In this document: positions 1 through 11,819 of the stretch, one piece after another
How the letters are laid out: every line of letters begins with the position of its first letter
Position numbering within the stretch: the stretch's first letter is position 1
Origin: an uncultured Actinomycetes bacterium
GTDB taxonomy: Bacteria > Actinomycetota > Acidimicrobiia > Acidimicrobiales > RAAP-2
Assembly: GCA_903870905.1 (NCBI GenBank)
Contig: CAIQEU010000032.1
Span: 1 to 61,751 of the forward strand
Direction of reading: 5' to 3'
DNA length: 61,751 bases
Translations under genes and position numbers: made by a program
The notes under the pieces: model-generated
What the model was told of the DNA's origin: nothing
Database searches by the model: none
What the model saw: the letters and a program-made list of their open reading frames with translations, nothing else

Positions 1-1
1 C

Positions 2-3000
2 GCCGGCTGGTCGACGAGTCCGACGGCAACGTCGGCAACCTACGTGGCCGGCAACACCTTCACCATCTCGGCCAACACCACCCTCTACGCCGTGTGGAAC
101 CCCTGTACGACCTACACCGTCACCTACAACGCCAACGGTGGAACCAACGCTCCGGTTGACGCGTCGTCTCCGTACGTCCCTGGTGTCACGGTGACCGTCC
201 TGGCCAAGGGTTCGATGACGGCTCCTGCCGGGTGCACCTTCGCGGGATGGGCGACCATTGCGAACGCAACGACGCCGACTTACGTTGCCGGCAGCACCTT
301 CCAGATCAACGCTGACGTCACCTTCTACGCCGTGTGGAACCCGTGTGCGAAGTACACGGTGACCTACGACGCGAACGGTGGCACCGGTGCCCCGGTTGAT
401 GGGCTCAGCCCCTACTCGGCCGGCGCAACCGTGACTGTCCTGTCGGGTTCCGGAATGACTCCTCCTGCAGGCTGCACCTTCGCCGGATGGACCAATGGCG
501 TCGGAACGACCTTCGCTGCAGGCAGCACCTTCACGATTAACGCGAACACGATCTTCTACGCCGTGTGGACGCCGTGCTCGACCTTCACCGTGACCTACAA
601 CGCCAACGGTGGTGCGAACCCTCCGGTTGATCCATCATCGCCCTACGTGCCGAACGCAACCGTCACGGTGCTCGCCAAGGGTGGGATGACTGGGCCGACG
701 GGCTGCACCTTCGCCGGTTGGTCGACGAGCTCAGTTGCGACCACTGCGACCTACGTCGCTGGCAACACGTTCTCAATCACCGAGAACACCACCCTCTACG
801 CCGTGTGGTCACCGTGCTCGAAGTACACCGTCTCCTACAACGCTAACGGTGGCACCGGTGCTCCGACTGACCCGAACAGCCCCTACAACGCGAGTGCAAC
901 GGTCACGGTGCTCCCCGGTGCCGGATTGACTGCTCCGGCCGGCTGCACCTTCGCAGGTTGGTCGACGGGAACTGGCACGACGTACGCCCCAGGGAGCACG
1001 TTCACGATCACTGCGAACACCACGCTGTTCGCAGTGTGGAACCCCTGCATCACCTTCACCGTCTTCTACAACGCCAATGGTGGCACCGGTGCCCCGACGG
1101 ATGGGTTCTCGCCGTACGCGCCCGGCTCAACGGTCACCGTGGTCAACAACCTCGGCATGACCGGACCTGCCGGGTGCTCCTTCGCGGGTTGGGCGACCAA
1201 CTCCAGCGCAAGCGCTGCGAACTACATCGCTGGCGACACCTTCACGATCTCGGCGAGCACCACGCTCTACGCGGTGTGGACGCCGTGTTCGACCTACACC
1301 GTGACCTACAACGCCAACGGCGGCTCTGGAGCTCCGACCGATGGGGCGAGTCCGTACATTCCCGGCTCAGCGGTGACCGTCCTCTCAGGCTCTGGTCTCA
1401 CGCCGCCGCCTGGGTGCACCTTCGGTGGCTGGGGAACGACCTCGAACGCCACGTTCCAGCCTGGTGACGAGTTCTCGATTGCGGGCAATGTGACCCTGTA
1501 CGCCCTCTGGGTGAACTGCGCCACCTTCACCGTCACCTACAACGCCAACGGTGGATCCAACCCACCGACTGACAGCAACGTCTACGCACCTGGCACCACG
1601 GTCTCGGTGCTGTCGAACCTCGGCATGACCGGTCCGGCTGGCTGCACCTTCGCTGGTTGGTCGACGAGCCCGAGCGCTCAGGTCAGTAACTACAGCCCAG
1701 CGTCGACGTTCACGATCAGCAGCAGCACCACGCTGTACGCCGTGTGGCACCCGTGCTCGACCTACCACATCACCTACAACCCCAACGGCGGAAGTGGCGC
1801 GGTGACGGACCCGACGTCGTACAGTCCCGGTTCGAACGCCACGGTGCTCGACGGCAGCGGCTTGACGCCGCCGACGGGCTGCTCATTCGACGGCTGGACG
1901 ACCAACGGCATCACGATTTACGACCCATCACAGAGCATCACCGTGACGGGGAACGTCACCCTCTACGCCCTGTGGTCGCCATGCATCACCTACTCCGTGA
2001 CCTACAACGCCAACGGTGGCACCGGTGCACCGGTGGATGGCCTCGACCCCTACGTCCCAGGCGCATCAGTGACCGCATTGTCGGGCCTTGGCATGACGGG
2101 ACCTGCAGGTTGCACCTTCGCCGGATGGTCGACGGATTCGAGCGCAGCAGTTCCGACCTACGTGGCCGGAGCAGTCTTCTCGATCTCGGCAAGCCTCACC
2201 CTCTACGCCGTGTGGAACCCGTGTGCGACCTACACCGTGACCTACAACGCCAACGGTGGATCTGGCGCTCCGACTGACCCGAACAGCCCGTACGTGCCTG
2301 GTTCGACGGTGACGGTGCTCAGCGGCTCGTCGCTCGTCGCTCCATCTGGTTGCACCTTCGGTGGTTGGACCTCTGCGGGTGCGACGACCTACCAGCCTGG
2401 TGCGTACTTCACGATCAACTCGAACGTCACCCTCTACGCGATCTGGAACGACTGCGCCACGTACACGGTGCTCTACGACGCCAACGGTGGCTCTGGTGCG
2501 CCAACTGACCAAGCCGGTCCGTACGTGCCCGGCGCAACGGTCACCGTCTTGTCGAACCTCGGCATGACCGCACCCAATGGCTGCAGCTTCTCGGGTTGGT
2601 CAACTGACGCCAACGCTCAGGTTGGAACGCTCGCCGGTGGTTCGACGTTCACGATTTCTGGGAACACCACGCTGTTCGCCATCTGGCACCCGTGTGTGAC
2701 GTACACCGTCCACTACAACCTGAACGGCGGCACCGGCACCACGCCGACCGACAACAACACCTACACCCCGGGATCCCAAGTGACCACGAAGTCCTCCTCG
2801 GGGATCACGCCTCCGGCAGGATGCACGTTCGCCGGATGGTCGATCGACGGATCCACGGTGATTGGTGGTAACACGCTGTTCACCCTCAACGGCAACGTCA
2901 CGCTCTACGCCGTGTGGGATCCCTGCGTCACCTACACCGTGACCTACAACGCCAACGGTGGCTCGGGTGCGCCGGCTGACAACCTCAACCCCTACGTGCC

Positions 3001-5899
3001 TGGCAGCTCGGTCACCGTCTTGTCGAACCTCGGCATGACGGGACCTGCGGGCTGCAGCTTCGCTGGCTGGTCAACCGACCCGAATGCCACGACTGCTGCC
3101 TACACCGCAGCCGGAACCTTCACGATCAGCGCAAGCCTGACCCTCTACGCGGTCTGGCACCCGTGTGCGAAGTACACGGTGACCTACAACGCCAATGGTG
3201 GAACCGGATCTGTGGTTGACCCCACGAGCCCCTACACCCCAGGCTCCACGGTGACGGTGCTCAGCGGATCCGGCCTCACCGCTCCGACTGGTTGCTCCTT
3301 CGGCGGCTGGTCGACGAGTGCGCAGACCACCTACGCAGCGAACGCGACTTTCACCATCAACTCGAACGTCACCCTCTACGCCATCTGGACGAACTGCGTC
3401 ACCTACACCGTGACCTACAACGCCAACGGTGGCTCGGGTGCGCCGACGGATGGATTCAACCCCTACGTCCCAGGAGCGTCTGCCACCGTCGTGTCGAACC
3501 TCGGCATGTCGGGCCCAGTTGGCTGTACCTTCGCTGGATGGTCCACGGACTCCAACGCGCTGAGTGCGACCTACCATGCTGGTGACGCCATCACCGTCAA
3601 TGGGAATGTCACGCTCTACGCCGTGTGGCACCCGTGCTCGACGTACCACGTCACCTACAACGCCAACGGTGGGACGGGATCCGCACCCACCGATGGCACG
3701 CAGTACACCCCGGGCCAGAATGCCACGGTGCTCCCTGGAACGTCGCTGACGGCTCCAGCCGGTTGCTCCTTCGGCGGATGGACGGCCAATGGTCTGACGG
3801 TCTACCACCCGAGTGACCTCCTCCCGGTGAACGGCAACGTCACGCTGTTCGCCCTGTGGGTCGGTTGCACCAACGTCGACGTGACCTACAACGCCAACGG
3901 GGGCACTGGTGCCCCGACGGACTCGACGGTCTACGTGGCAGGTGCCACGGTGACGGTCCTGTCGAACCTCGGCATGACGGCCCCGGCTGGATGCAGCTTC
4001 GCTGGTTGGTCGACGGATCAGAACGCGACGAGCGCCACCTACCTGGCGACCAACACGTTCACGATTCAGCAGAACACCACCCTGTACGCGGTGTGGCACC
4101 CGTGCTCGACCTACCACGTCACCTACAACGCCAACGGCGGATCAGGTGCGCCAACGGACAGCACGAACTACACCCCAGGCCAGACGGCAACGGTGAAGGC
4201 TGGCTCGGGAATGGTCCCGCCGACGGGCTGTTCCTTCGCTGGTTGGAAGTCCAACGCCAACACCACCTACCAGGCCAATAGCCAGTTCTCGGTGAACGGC
4301 AACATCACGCTGTTCGCAGTGTGGTCGTGCACCACCTACACCGTCACCTACAACGCCAACGGCGGATCAGGTGCGCCGACGGATGGCAATAGCCCGTACT
4401 ACTCGGGTTCGACGGTGGTCGTCCTCAACGGCCTTGGCCTCACCGTGCCGCCGTCCTGCTCCTTCGGTGGCTGGTCGACGGACAAGAACGCCACCATCGG
4501 CAGTTACACCGGTGGCGAGACCTTCACGATCACGAGCAGCGTCACTCTCTACGCAGTCTGGGTGTCGTGCAAGATCTACACGGTGACCTACAACGCCAAC
4601 GGCGGATCGAACCCCCCGAGCGATGTGGGAGGTCCATACGCCAAGGGTGCGAGCGTGAACGTCCTCGGTCAAGGTCTCATGACCGGCCCGAACGGGTGCT
4701 CCTTCGCTGGATGGTCCACCAATCAGAACGCTTCGTCGGCGACCTACGTCGGCGGCAGTTCGTTCACCTTGCAAGGCGACACCACGCTGTATGCCATCTG
4801 GCACCCGTGTGTGACCTACACCGTGTCGTTCAACCCAAGCGGTGGTTTCAACCCACCACCGAACGAAGGTCCCTTCCAACCAGGCGACAACGTCCCTGTT
4901 CCTCCTCAGGGTGGGATGACGGGGCCGACGGGGTGCAGCTTCCTCGGATGGTCCACGAACCCTGGTGCGACCACCGCGCAGTACGTGGCACCTGCAACCT
5001 TCCCGGCTGCGGCGAACCTGACGCTCTACGCAGTGTGGGGTGACTGTGCTCGCTACACCGTCACCTACGACGCCAATGGTGGTCTCAACCCGCCGACGGA
5101 CTCGACGGTGTATCACGCCGGTTCAACCTTCACGGTGAAGGCTGCTGGGGCAATGACGTCCGGTGGCTGCACCTTCGTTGGATGGAGCACGAGTTCCTCG
5201 GCGACGTCGGCGAACTACACCCCAGGCGGCAACTACACCATCAACTCCAACGTCACGCTGTACGCAGTGTGGAAGAACTGCGTCACCCTCACCGTGGTGA
5301 TCCGTGGAGGCAACGTCCACTACTGCGGTGTCGTTGCTCTGCGCGGGCACGTAGGAAAGCACTCCATTCCTTGTGGAACGCACAAATCGGTCACGGTGAC
5401 CAAGGTCGGAACGGTTGCCGACGTGTACATGCCGCCGCAGCAGAACTTTGAGACGGTGTGGTCCATCCGGAACCAACGGAACGGACACCTCATGCCGCTC
5501 AACTGTCACGGTTCGTATTGTCAGATTCCGATCAATCAGACGGAGTACGTGGTCGTGACCTATGTGTCGCTGCCGATCTTCCTCTTCAACACGGACGTCT
5601 ACAAGACATGGTTGCCGCTCACAGCGCACCAGAAGTTGATCCTCCTCGGTCAGTTGAAGCAGTTCGTGGTTGACGGGGTAACGACGGTCTACGTCCGTGG
5701 ATACGCCGACCCTCGTGCATCGACTGCCTATAACGAGGTTCTCTCGTTCCACCGCTCACGACAGGTGGTGCAGAGCTACCTGCGCCCGCTGGCGAGGCGA
5801 CTGCACTTCAAGTTGAAGTTCGTCATCTCAGCGATGGGCGCAACCACAAAGTTTGGTAGCTACCAGCAGAACCGTTCGGTTCGACTGAGCGCAGCCTGA
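2..5899 (+). CDS. Giant secreted InlB-repeat protein with OmpA-like C-terminus (5' partial)
   Basis: The reading frame is open from the first codon of the window, so the start and any signal peptide lie upstream; 1965 residues are visible. Nearly all of it is a tandem array of 75-80-residue repeats of the InlB B-repeat / Listeria-Bacteroides repeat type (consensus elements TYNANGG, GCTFAGW and LYAVW). These form small beta folds in surface proteins of other bacteria. A Cys-containing linker region follows at about 5279-5575. The last ~105 residues, from about 5578, look like a divergent OmpA-family C-terminal domain (GYADP, TTKFG, final NRSVRL). A surface or matrix adhesin role is inference. 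The last residues resemble those of the giant protein at 47216-50455. A strong hairpin follows the stop codon. Confidence 0.9.
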   Translation, partial: AGWSTSPTATSATYVAGNTFTISANTTLYAVWNPCTTYTVTYNANGGTNAPVDASSPYVPGVTVTVLAKGSMTAPAGCTFAGWATIANATTPTYVAGSTFQINADVTFYAVWNPCAKYTVTYDANGGTGAPVDGLSPYSAGATVTVLSGSGMTPPAGCTFAGWTNGVGTTFAAGSTFTINANTIFYAVWTPCSTFTVTYNANGGANPPVDPSSPYVPNATVTVLAKGGMTGPTGCTFAGWSTSSVATTATYVAGNTFSITENTTLYAVWSPCSKYTVSYNANGGTGAPTDPNSPYNASATVTVLPGAGLTAPAGCTFAGWSTGTGTTYAPGSTFTITANTTLFAVWNPCITFTVFYNANGGTGAPTDGFSPYAPGSTVTVVNNLGMTGPAGCSFAGWATNSSASAANYIAGDTFTISASTTLYAVWTPCSTYTVTYNANGGSGAPTDGASPYIPGSAVTVLSGSGLTPPPGCTFGGWGTTSNATFQPGDEFSIAGNVTLYALWVNCATFTVTYNANGGSNPPTDSNVYAPGTTVSVLSNLGMTGPAGCTFAGWSTSPSAQVSNYSPASTFTISSSTTLYAVWHPCSTYHITYNPNGGSGAVTDPTSYSPGSNATVLDGSGLTPPTGCSFDGWTTNGITIYDPSQSITVTGNVTLYALWSPCITYSVTYNANGGTGAPVDGLDPYVPGASVTALSGLGMTGPAGCTFAGWSTDSSAAVPTYVAGAVFSISASLTLYAVWNPCATYTVTYNANGGSGAPTDPNSPYVPGSTVTVLSGSSLVAPSGCTFGGWTSAGATTYQPGAYFTINSNVTLYAIWNDCATYTVLYDANGGSGAPTDQAGPYVPGATVTVLSNLGMTAPNGCSFSGWSTDANAQVGTLAGGSTFTISGNTTLFAIWHPCVTYTVHYNLNGGTGTTPTDNNTYTPGSQVTTKSSSGITPPAGCTFAGWSIDGSTVIGGNTLFTLNGNVTLYAVWDPCVTYTVTYNANGGSGAPADNLNPYVPGSSVTVLSNLGMTGPAGCSFAGWSTDPNATTAAYTAAGTFTISASLTLYAVWHPCAKYTVTYNANGGTGSVVDPTSPYTPGSTVTVLSGSGLTAPTGCSFGGWSTSAQTTYAANATFTINSNVTLYAIWTNCVTYTVTYNANGGSGAPTDGFNPYVPGASATVVSNLGMSGPVGCTFAGWSTDSNALSATYHAGDAITVNGNVTLYAVWHPCSTYHVTYNANGGTGSAPTDGTQYTPGQNATVLPGTSLTAPAGCSFGGWTANGLTVYHPSDLLPVNGNVTLFALWVGCTNVDVTYNANGGTGAPTDSTVYVAGATVTVLSNLGMTAPAGCSFAGWSTDQNATSATYLATNTFTIQQNTTLYAVWHPCSTYHVTYNANGGSGAPTDSTNYTPGQTATVKAGSGMVPPTGCSFAGWKSNANTTYQANSQFSVNGNITLFAVWSCTTYTVTYNANGGSGAPTDGNSPYYSGSTVVVLNGLGLTVPPSCSFGGWSTDKNATIGSYTGGETFTITSSVTLYAVWVSCKIYTVTYNANGGSNPPSDVGGPYAKGASVNVLGQGLMTGPNGCSFAGWSTNQNASSATYVGGSSFTLQGDTTLYAIWHPCVTYTVSFNPSGGFNPPPNEGPFQPGDNVPVPPQGGMTGPTGCSFLGWSTNPGATTAQYVAPATFPAAANLTLYAVWGDCARYTVTYDANGGLNPPTDSTVYHAGSTFTVKAAGAMTSGGCTFVGWSTSSSATSANYTPGGNYTINSNVTLYAVWKNCVTLTVVIRGGNVHYCGVVALRGHVGKHSIPCGTHKSVTVTKVGTVADVYMPPQQNFETVWSIRNQRNGHLMPLNCHGSYCQIPINQTEYVVVTYVSLPIFLFNTDVYKTWLPLTAHQKLILLGQLKQFVVDGVTTVYVRGYADPRASTAYNEVLSFHRSRQVVQSYLRPLARRLHFKLKFVISAMGATTKFGSYQQNRSVRLSAA
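104..5278 (+). repeat. 22 tandem repeats, mostly in alternating long/short pairs
   Basis: There are 22 complete coding repeats plus the end of one more. For the first 18, a long form (79-80 residues; middle usually LGMTGPAG, then GWSTDxNAxxATY) alternates with a short form (75-77 residues; middle usually SGSGLTPPxG, then GWxxxGxTTY). The true period is therefore about 157 residues, or 471 bp. The last four (from about 4330) are all of the long type, 78-80 residues. Nearly every repeat has two Cys, one at its first position and one just before the (T/S)F(A/G)GW element. At DNA level the stretch encoding YNANGG is nearly identical between copies, which favours recombination and length change. 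Confidence 0.9.
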
Positions 5900-5909
5900 T
5901 CCCTCGAAG

Positions 5910-5949
5910 CCCCCGCTGGGTTCGCTGTGTGCGGATGCAGCGGGGGTTT
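5910..5949 (+). terminator. Hairpin terminator after the giant repeat protein
   Basis: A perfect 9-bp stem (CCCCCGCTG at 5910-5918 with CAGCGGGGG at 5938-5946) encloses a 19-base loop. It is followed by TTTC and lies 11 bases after the stop codon. The T tract is short. Confidence 0.7.
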
Positions 5950-6025
5950 CGTCGCGTCCTGGTGGAAGTTCATTCTTCGTTCGTCGCCGTGCAGTACGGT
6001 GCACGGAGTCTGAGAGGTGGGGGAG

Positions 6026-6763
6026 ATGGAGCAACGATTCGCAGGAAAGGTCGCCCTCGTCACTGGGGCAGCTTCGGGGATCGGTCGAGCAACCGCTGAG
6101 CGCTTCGCTGAAGAAGGTGCGTCCGTGTTCGGCCTCGATCGAGATGCCGATGGCCTCGCTGCCCTCGAGTGTCTCGCTGGCCACGTGGTCCTCGACGTCA
6201 GCGACCGCTCGGCATGTGTGGCGGCTGTCGAACGCTGCGTTGCGGAGTTGGGTGGCGTCGACGTCCTCGCCAACATCGCCGGCATCGCTGGTGCACAACA
6301 CTTCACCGAACTCACCGAAGAGCGCTACCGCCAGTTCATGGGCGTCAACGTCGACGGTGTGGTGTGGATGTGCCAGGCCGCCATCCCGTCACTCCTCGAA
6401 CGCGGTGGGAATATCGTGAATTTGGCATCGAGCTCAGGGCTCATGGGTGGTGCCTACACCGTGGCCTACTGCGCCTCCAAGGGAGCAGTCGTGCAACTCA
6501 CCAGGGCTCTCGCCATGGAGTACGTGAAGACTCCGCTTCGAGTGAACGCCATTGCCCCAGGCAATGTGACGACGCCGCTCACGGCTGGGTTCTCCTTCCC
6601 GAGCGAGGGCATCGATTGGGACCTCGTGATGCGGTACTCCGGTCTCCGTGGTTCGGCTGCTCCCGAGGAGATCGCTGCGCTCGTGTGCTTCTTGGCTTCA
6701 GATGATGCCAAGAACATCGATGGTGCGATCATCTCCTCCGACGGAGCATTGACGACCGGCTGA
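6026..6763 (+). CDS. Short-chain dehydrogenase/reductase
   Basis: This 245-residue classical SDR should be an NAD(P)-dependent cytoplasmic oxidoreductase. It has the cofactor motif TGAASGIGRA near the N-terminus, an NIAG element, the catalytic Ser in LASSSG and the YCASK catalytic Tyr-Lys. The C-terminal end (IISSDGALTTG) is typical of the family. Of the two in-frame starts (GTG 6017, ATG 6026) I chose ATG because AGAGG at 6013-6017 sits 8 bases before it. The substrate cannot be read from sequence. Its neighbours suggest lipid, steroid or xenobiotic breakdown. It converges on the unknown gene at 6770-7564. Confidence 0.88.
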   Translation: MEQRFAGKVALVTGAASGIGRATAERFAEEGASVFGLDRDADGLAALECLAGHVVLDVSDRSACVAAVERCVAELGGVDVLANIAGIAGAQHFTELTEERYRQFMGVNVDGVVWMCQAAIPSLLERGGNIVNLASSSGLMGGAYTVAYCASKGAVVQLTRALAMEYVKTPLRVNAIAPGNVTTPLTAGFSFPSEGIDWDLVMRYSGLRGSAAPEEIAALVCFLASDDAKNIDGAIISSDGALTTG

Positions 6764-6769
6764 GTCGTC

Positions 6770-7564
6770 CTACCAGAGCTGGTCGGTGTAGTCGTCGGTA
6801 CCGATGTTGGTGGGCAGGAACGAACTCACGAACGTCGCCTCAGCCACGTCAGTGTCGAGGGCTTCGGCTGCTGCACGATAGCGCCGAACGGCATCAACGG
6901 CGGGACGGTCGCCGAAGATGAGGTGGACGAGCCGGTCTGGCTGGCCACCGTCGGTGCCGAGGGACATCGGTGCGTTGGCGTTCCCTTGGACCCCACCACC
7001 GCGGAGTCGCCACGAGGAGAGGATCCGAGTGGTGCCGTCGTTCAAGACGCCAGAGAACGCTGCTCGAACGGCATCGACGTGGGTCTGGTCGTCTGCGCCG
7101 CCACGAGGCTCAGTGACGACCACGCCGAGCGTCGGGAAGCGGTGGTCGAGGGCGAGCTCGATGGAGACCGTCTCACCGGGGGCGTAGACCGCGCCAGCGA
7201 AGTCGTAGAGGCAGGTGTGCGCGTGGCTGCGCTCCGTGAAGCCACGACCGTTCTGGTAGAGCCACCCCACCTGCTTCCCCGCCCAGTCGAAGTGCTCCTT
7301 CACGTGGCCGTCATGGATGAAGTAGAGGGCGAGGTAGGAACCGGCATCAACGGGGGAGGCGAAGGGACTCGTGGCCGGTGTCCGCAGGTCCTTGAGCGCC
7401 CGGGTGGCCACCCATCGACCCCCAGCCAGGATGCCGGGTCCGATCATGCAGCCACCGTAGAAGTGATCCCGCTCGTACCAGCGGTTGTAGGCCACCTCGT
7501 GGCCAACATGGGGATCCACCATCGTGAACAGCATGCTGCCGACTTTGACCGGGTACTCGTCCAT
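6770..7564 (-). CDS. Conserved hypothetical protein, possibly an alpha/beta-barrel (EthD-like) fold
   Basis: A 264-residue soluble protein with no signal peptide. The start is ATG at 7564 because AGAGGA lies 6 bases upstream; a longer in-frame GTG (7579) overlaps that ribosome-binding site. The N-terminal part is rich in aromatic and charged residues (YNRWYERDHFY, GGRWVATR). The spacing and alternation of strands and helices in two halves suggest a duplicated ferredoxin-like (dimeric alpha/beta barrel) fold, as in EthD-type proteins. That is a weak structural guess. I do not recognise a characterised family. The SDR next to it and the lipid genes further on suggest a catabolic role. Confidence 0.6.
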   Translation of the reverse strand: MDEYPVKVGSMLFTMVDPHVGHEVAYNRWYERDHFYGGCMIGPGILAGGRWVATRALKDLRTPATSPFASPVDAGSYLALYFIHDGHVKEHFDWAGKQVGWLYQNGRGFTERSHAHTCLYDFAGAVYAPGETVSIELALDHRFPTLGVVVTEPRGGADDQTHVDAVRAAFSGVLNDGTTRILSSWRLRGGGVQGNANAPMSLGTDGGQPDRLVHLIFGDRPAVDAVRRYRAAAEALDTDVAEATFVSSFLPTNIGTDDYTDQLW

Positions 7565-7619
7565 GGTGCGTCCTCTCACGTTGCGAGCCTTCTGGGCCGC
7601 TCGTTCCTCAAGATACCCG

Positions 7620-7657
7620 CGACGAGGGGGCCAGTCTTCTGACCGACCCCCTCGTCG
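7620..7657 (-). terminator. Hairpin terminator downstream of the VWA gene
   Basis: An 11-bp perfect stem (7620-7630 with 7647-7657) and 16-base loop lie 28 bases beyond the stop of the leftward gene at 7685-8359, between it and the next leftward gene. There is no U tract, as is common in high-GC actinobacteria. Confidence 0.6.
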
Positions 7658-7684
7658 TGCTGCTCGTCGTTGCGTCCGGTCGGA

Positions 7685-8359
7685 CTACGCCCGCTCCTCG
7701 AAGTCATCTTGTGCGGTGTGGTCCTCCAAGAGGTCAGCCTTGGAGTAGGCGATGCCACTGCGCATCATGGCCCGCTTGCGGGAGATGTTGGACGACAGGT
7801 CGCTGAAGACCGCGGCGGTGCCATCTTCATCGGCGATGAAGTTCGACACGTTGCCCCGAGAGAATCCGAGGTCTCGACCAACGGCGAAGGCGTCCTGATT
7901 GGCGCCGAGGTAGGCGAAGGTCCACCCGAGGGCTTCTTTGGCAGTGATCAGGTCAGCGATCGCGTCCTTGGAGTAGTTCGTACTCGAGTTCTCCTCGCCG
8001 TCGGTGACGATGACAACGAGGATTTCCTCGGGATCCTCACCAGCAGCCTTGCGGGCAGCCTCGCGCTCGGTTGCTCGCTTGATCGTGCCACCAATGGCGT
8101 CGAACAGCGGGGTCCCACCTCGAGGGCTGAAGGTTGCTGCGGTCAACGGCGTGAACGCATCGAGCGAAACCGCATCGCTCATGACCTCGAAGGGGTCCTG
8201 GCTGTCGAACTGCACGAAGGTCATGCAGGCATCGCGGCCGTCGGCACGCTGCTGGGTGACGAAGCTATTCACGCCGCCGATGATGTCGGTGGCGATGGTC
8301 TCCATTGACCCGGATCGGTCGAGGAGGAAGTAGAGATGGAGATACGTTGGTGCCGTCAT
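7685..8359 (-). CDS. von Willebrand factor A domain protein
   Basis: This 224-residue protein is essentially one VWA domain. It has an intact metal-ion-dependent adhesion site: DRSGS at residues 14-18, Thr83 in GGTPL, and Asp120 in VTDGEEN. VWA domains bind protein ligands through Mg2+ and often work with AAA+ ATPases or in TerY-like stress modules. No signal peptide or membrane segment is visible, so it is probably cytoplasmic. A strong AAAGGAG ribosome-binding site precedes the ATG. No ATPase partner is adjacent: downstream lies the unknown gene at 6770-7564, upstream a secreted protein. The exact function is unknown. Confidence 0.85.
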   Translation of the reverse strand: MTAPTYLHLYFLLDRSGSMETIATDIIGGVNSFVTQQRADGRDACMTFVQFDSQDPFEVMSDAVSLDAFTPLTAATFSPRGGTPLFDAIGGTIKRATEREAARKAAGEDPEEILVVIVTDGEENSSTNYSKDAIADLITAKEALGWTFAYLGANQDAFAVGRDLGFSRGNVSNFIADEDGTAAVFSDLSSNISRKRAMMRSGIAYSKADLLEDHTAQDDFEERA

Positions 8360-8540
8360 GGGCGCTCCTTTCAGCGTGTCGGCGTCACTCGAATGAGCAG
8401 CGGTCCCGACAGTTGGTGCGTCGCCTCTGTCGAGACCCCTCGCTCGTAGCGCAGCAGGTCAGCGGGGACATCGCTCCAACACCCCTCACGATACGGAGAG
8501 GGTGTGACACGCAACGGGGCGTCGTGTGGCGCCCACCTGA

Positions 8541-11015
<2,475 letters not shown>

Positions 11016-11018
11016 GCC

Positions 11019-11819
11019 ATGGCGACCATTGGAACGGAGAATCTGACCTTCGAGGTCGTCGGCGCAACCGCAGTGGTGACCATGAACCGGCCAGAGAAGA
11101 AGAACGCCCTCTCTGTTCCCATGCTCGTCGGCATGCTCGACGCGTGGATGGAGATCGACGGCAACGACGACATCCGGTGCGCGATTCTGACCGGAGCCGG
11201 GGGCACGTTCTGCTCCGGCATGGACTTAAAGCGCAGCGATAACCCTGCAGATGCCATCTACCAAGAGCGCATGGCTGCTGATCCTGATCTCCACTGGAAA
11301 GCCTTGCTGCGCCACTACACCTTGAAGAAGCCGCTCATCGCTGCGGTTGAGGGGTTCGCCCTCGCCGGTGGGACGGAAATTCTCCAAGCCACTGACATCA
11401 GGGTTGCTGGAACCTCTGCGGTGTTCGGCGTGACTGAGGTCACCCGTGGCCTCTTTCCGCTCGGTGGCTCCACGGTGCGACTCCGTCGTCAAATCCCCTA
11501 CACCGTCGCCATGGATCTGCTCCTCACCGGTCGACGCGTGTCGGCGTTTGAGGCGAAGGAGATTGGGCTGATTGGTCACGTCGTCGACGACGGCAAGGCG
11601 CTCACGAGAGCACTCGAGCTCGCCGAGATGATCTGTGCCAATGCCCCGCTGTCCGTGGAAGCGGTCAAGCGCTCCGTTGTTGAAACCGAAGGCATGAGCG
11701 AGGTGGACGGATTGGTCCGGGAACTGGAACTGGGCTGGCCCATCTTCGCCACGGAAGACTCCGTGGAAGGCATGACGGCCTTCGCCGGGAAGCGGACGCC
11801 GGAGTACAAGCGCAAGTGA
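11019..11819 (+). CDS. Enoyl-CoA hydratase/isomerase (crotonase family)
   Basis: A 266-residue crotonase-fold enzyme. The N-terminal NRPEKKNAL element, the first oxyanion-hole segment (GTFCSGMDL) and the second (FALAGGTEIL) are all present. The acidic residue in GGTEIL and the position of GGSTVRL fit a hydratase or isomerase acting on acyl-CoA. It lies between the thiolase (4 bases upstream) and a hotdog thioesterase whose GTG overlaps its stop (GTGA), so the three are probably co-translated for a beta-oxidation-type route. The substrate is not known. Confidence 0.9.
   Translation: MATIGTENLTFEVVGATAVVTMNRPEKKNALSVPMLVGMLDAWMEIDGNDDIRCAILTGAGGTFCSGMDLKRSDNPADAIYQERMAADPDLHWKALLRHYTLKKPLIAAVEGFALAGGTEILQATDIRVAGTSAVFGVTEVTRGLFPLGGSTVRLRRQIPYTVAMDLLLTGRRVSAFEAKEIGLIGHVVDDGKALTRALELAEMICANAPLSVEAVKRSVVETEGMSEVDGLVRELELGWPIFATEDSVEGMTAFAGKRTPEYKRK

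Noticed and set aside
4367-5116. A minus-strand frame inside the repeat array
   Set aside because: It is a reverse-frame reading of the repeats, with the same periodicity and no start signals.
104-5278. The regular repeats suggested a CRISPR or satellite array
   Set aside because: The repeat length is in multiples of codons, all copies stay in one frame and the translated repeat is a known protein repeat type.
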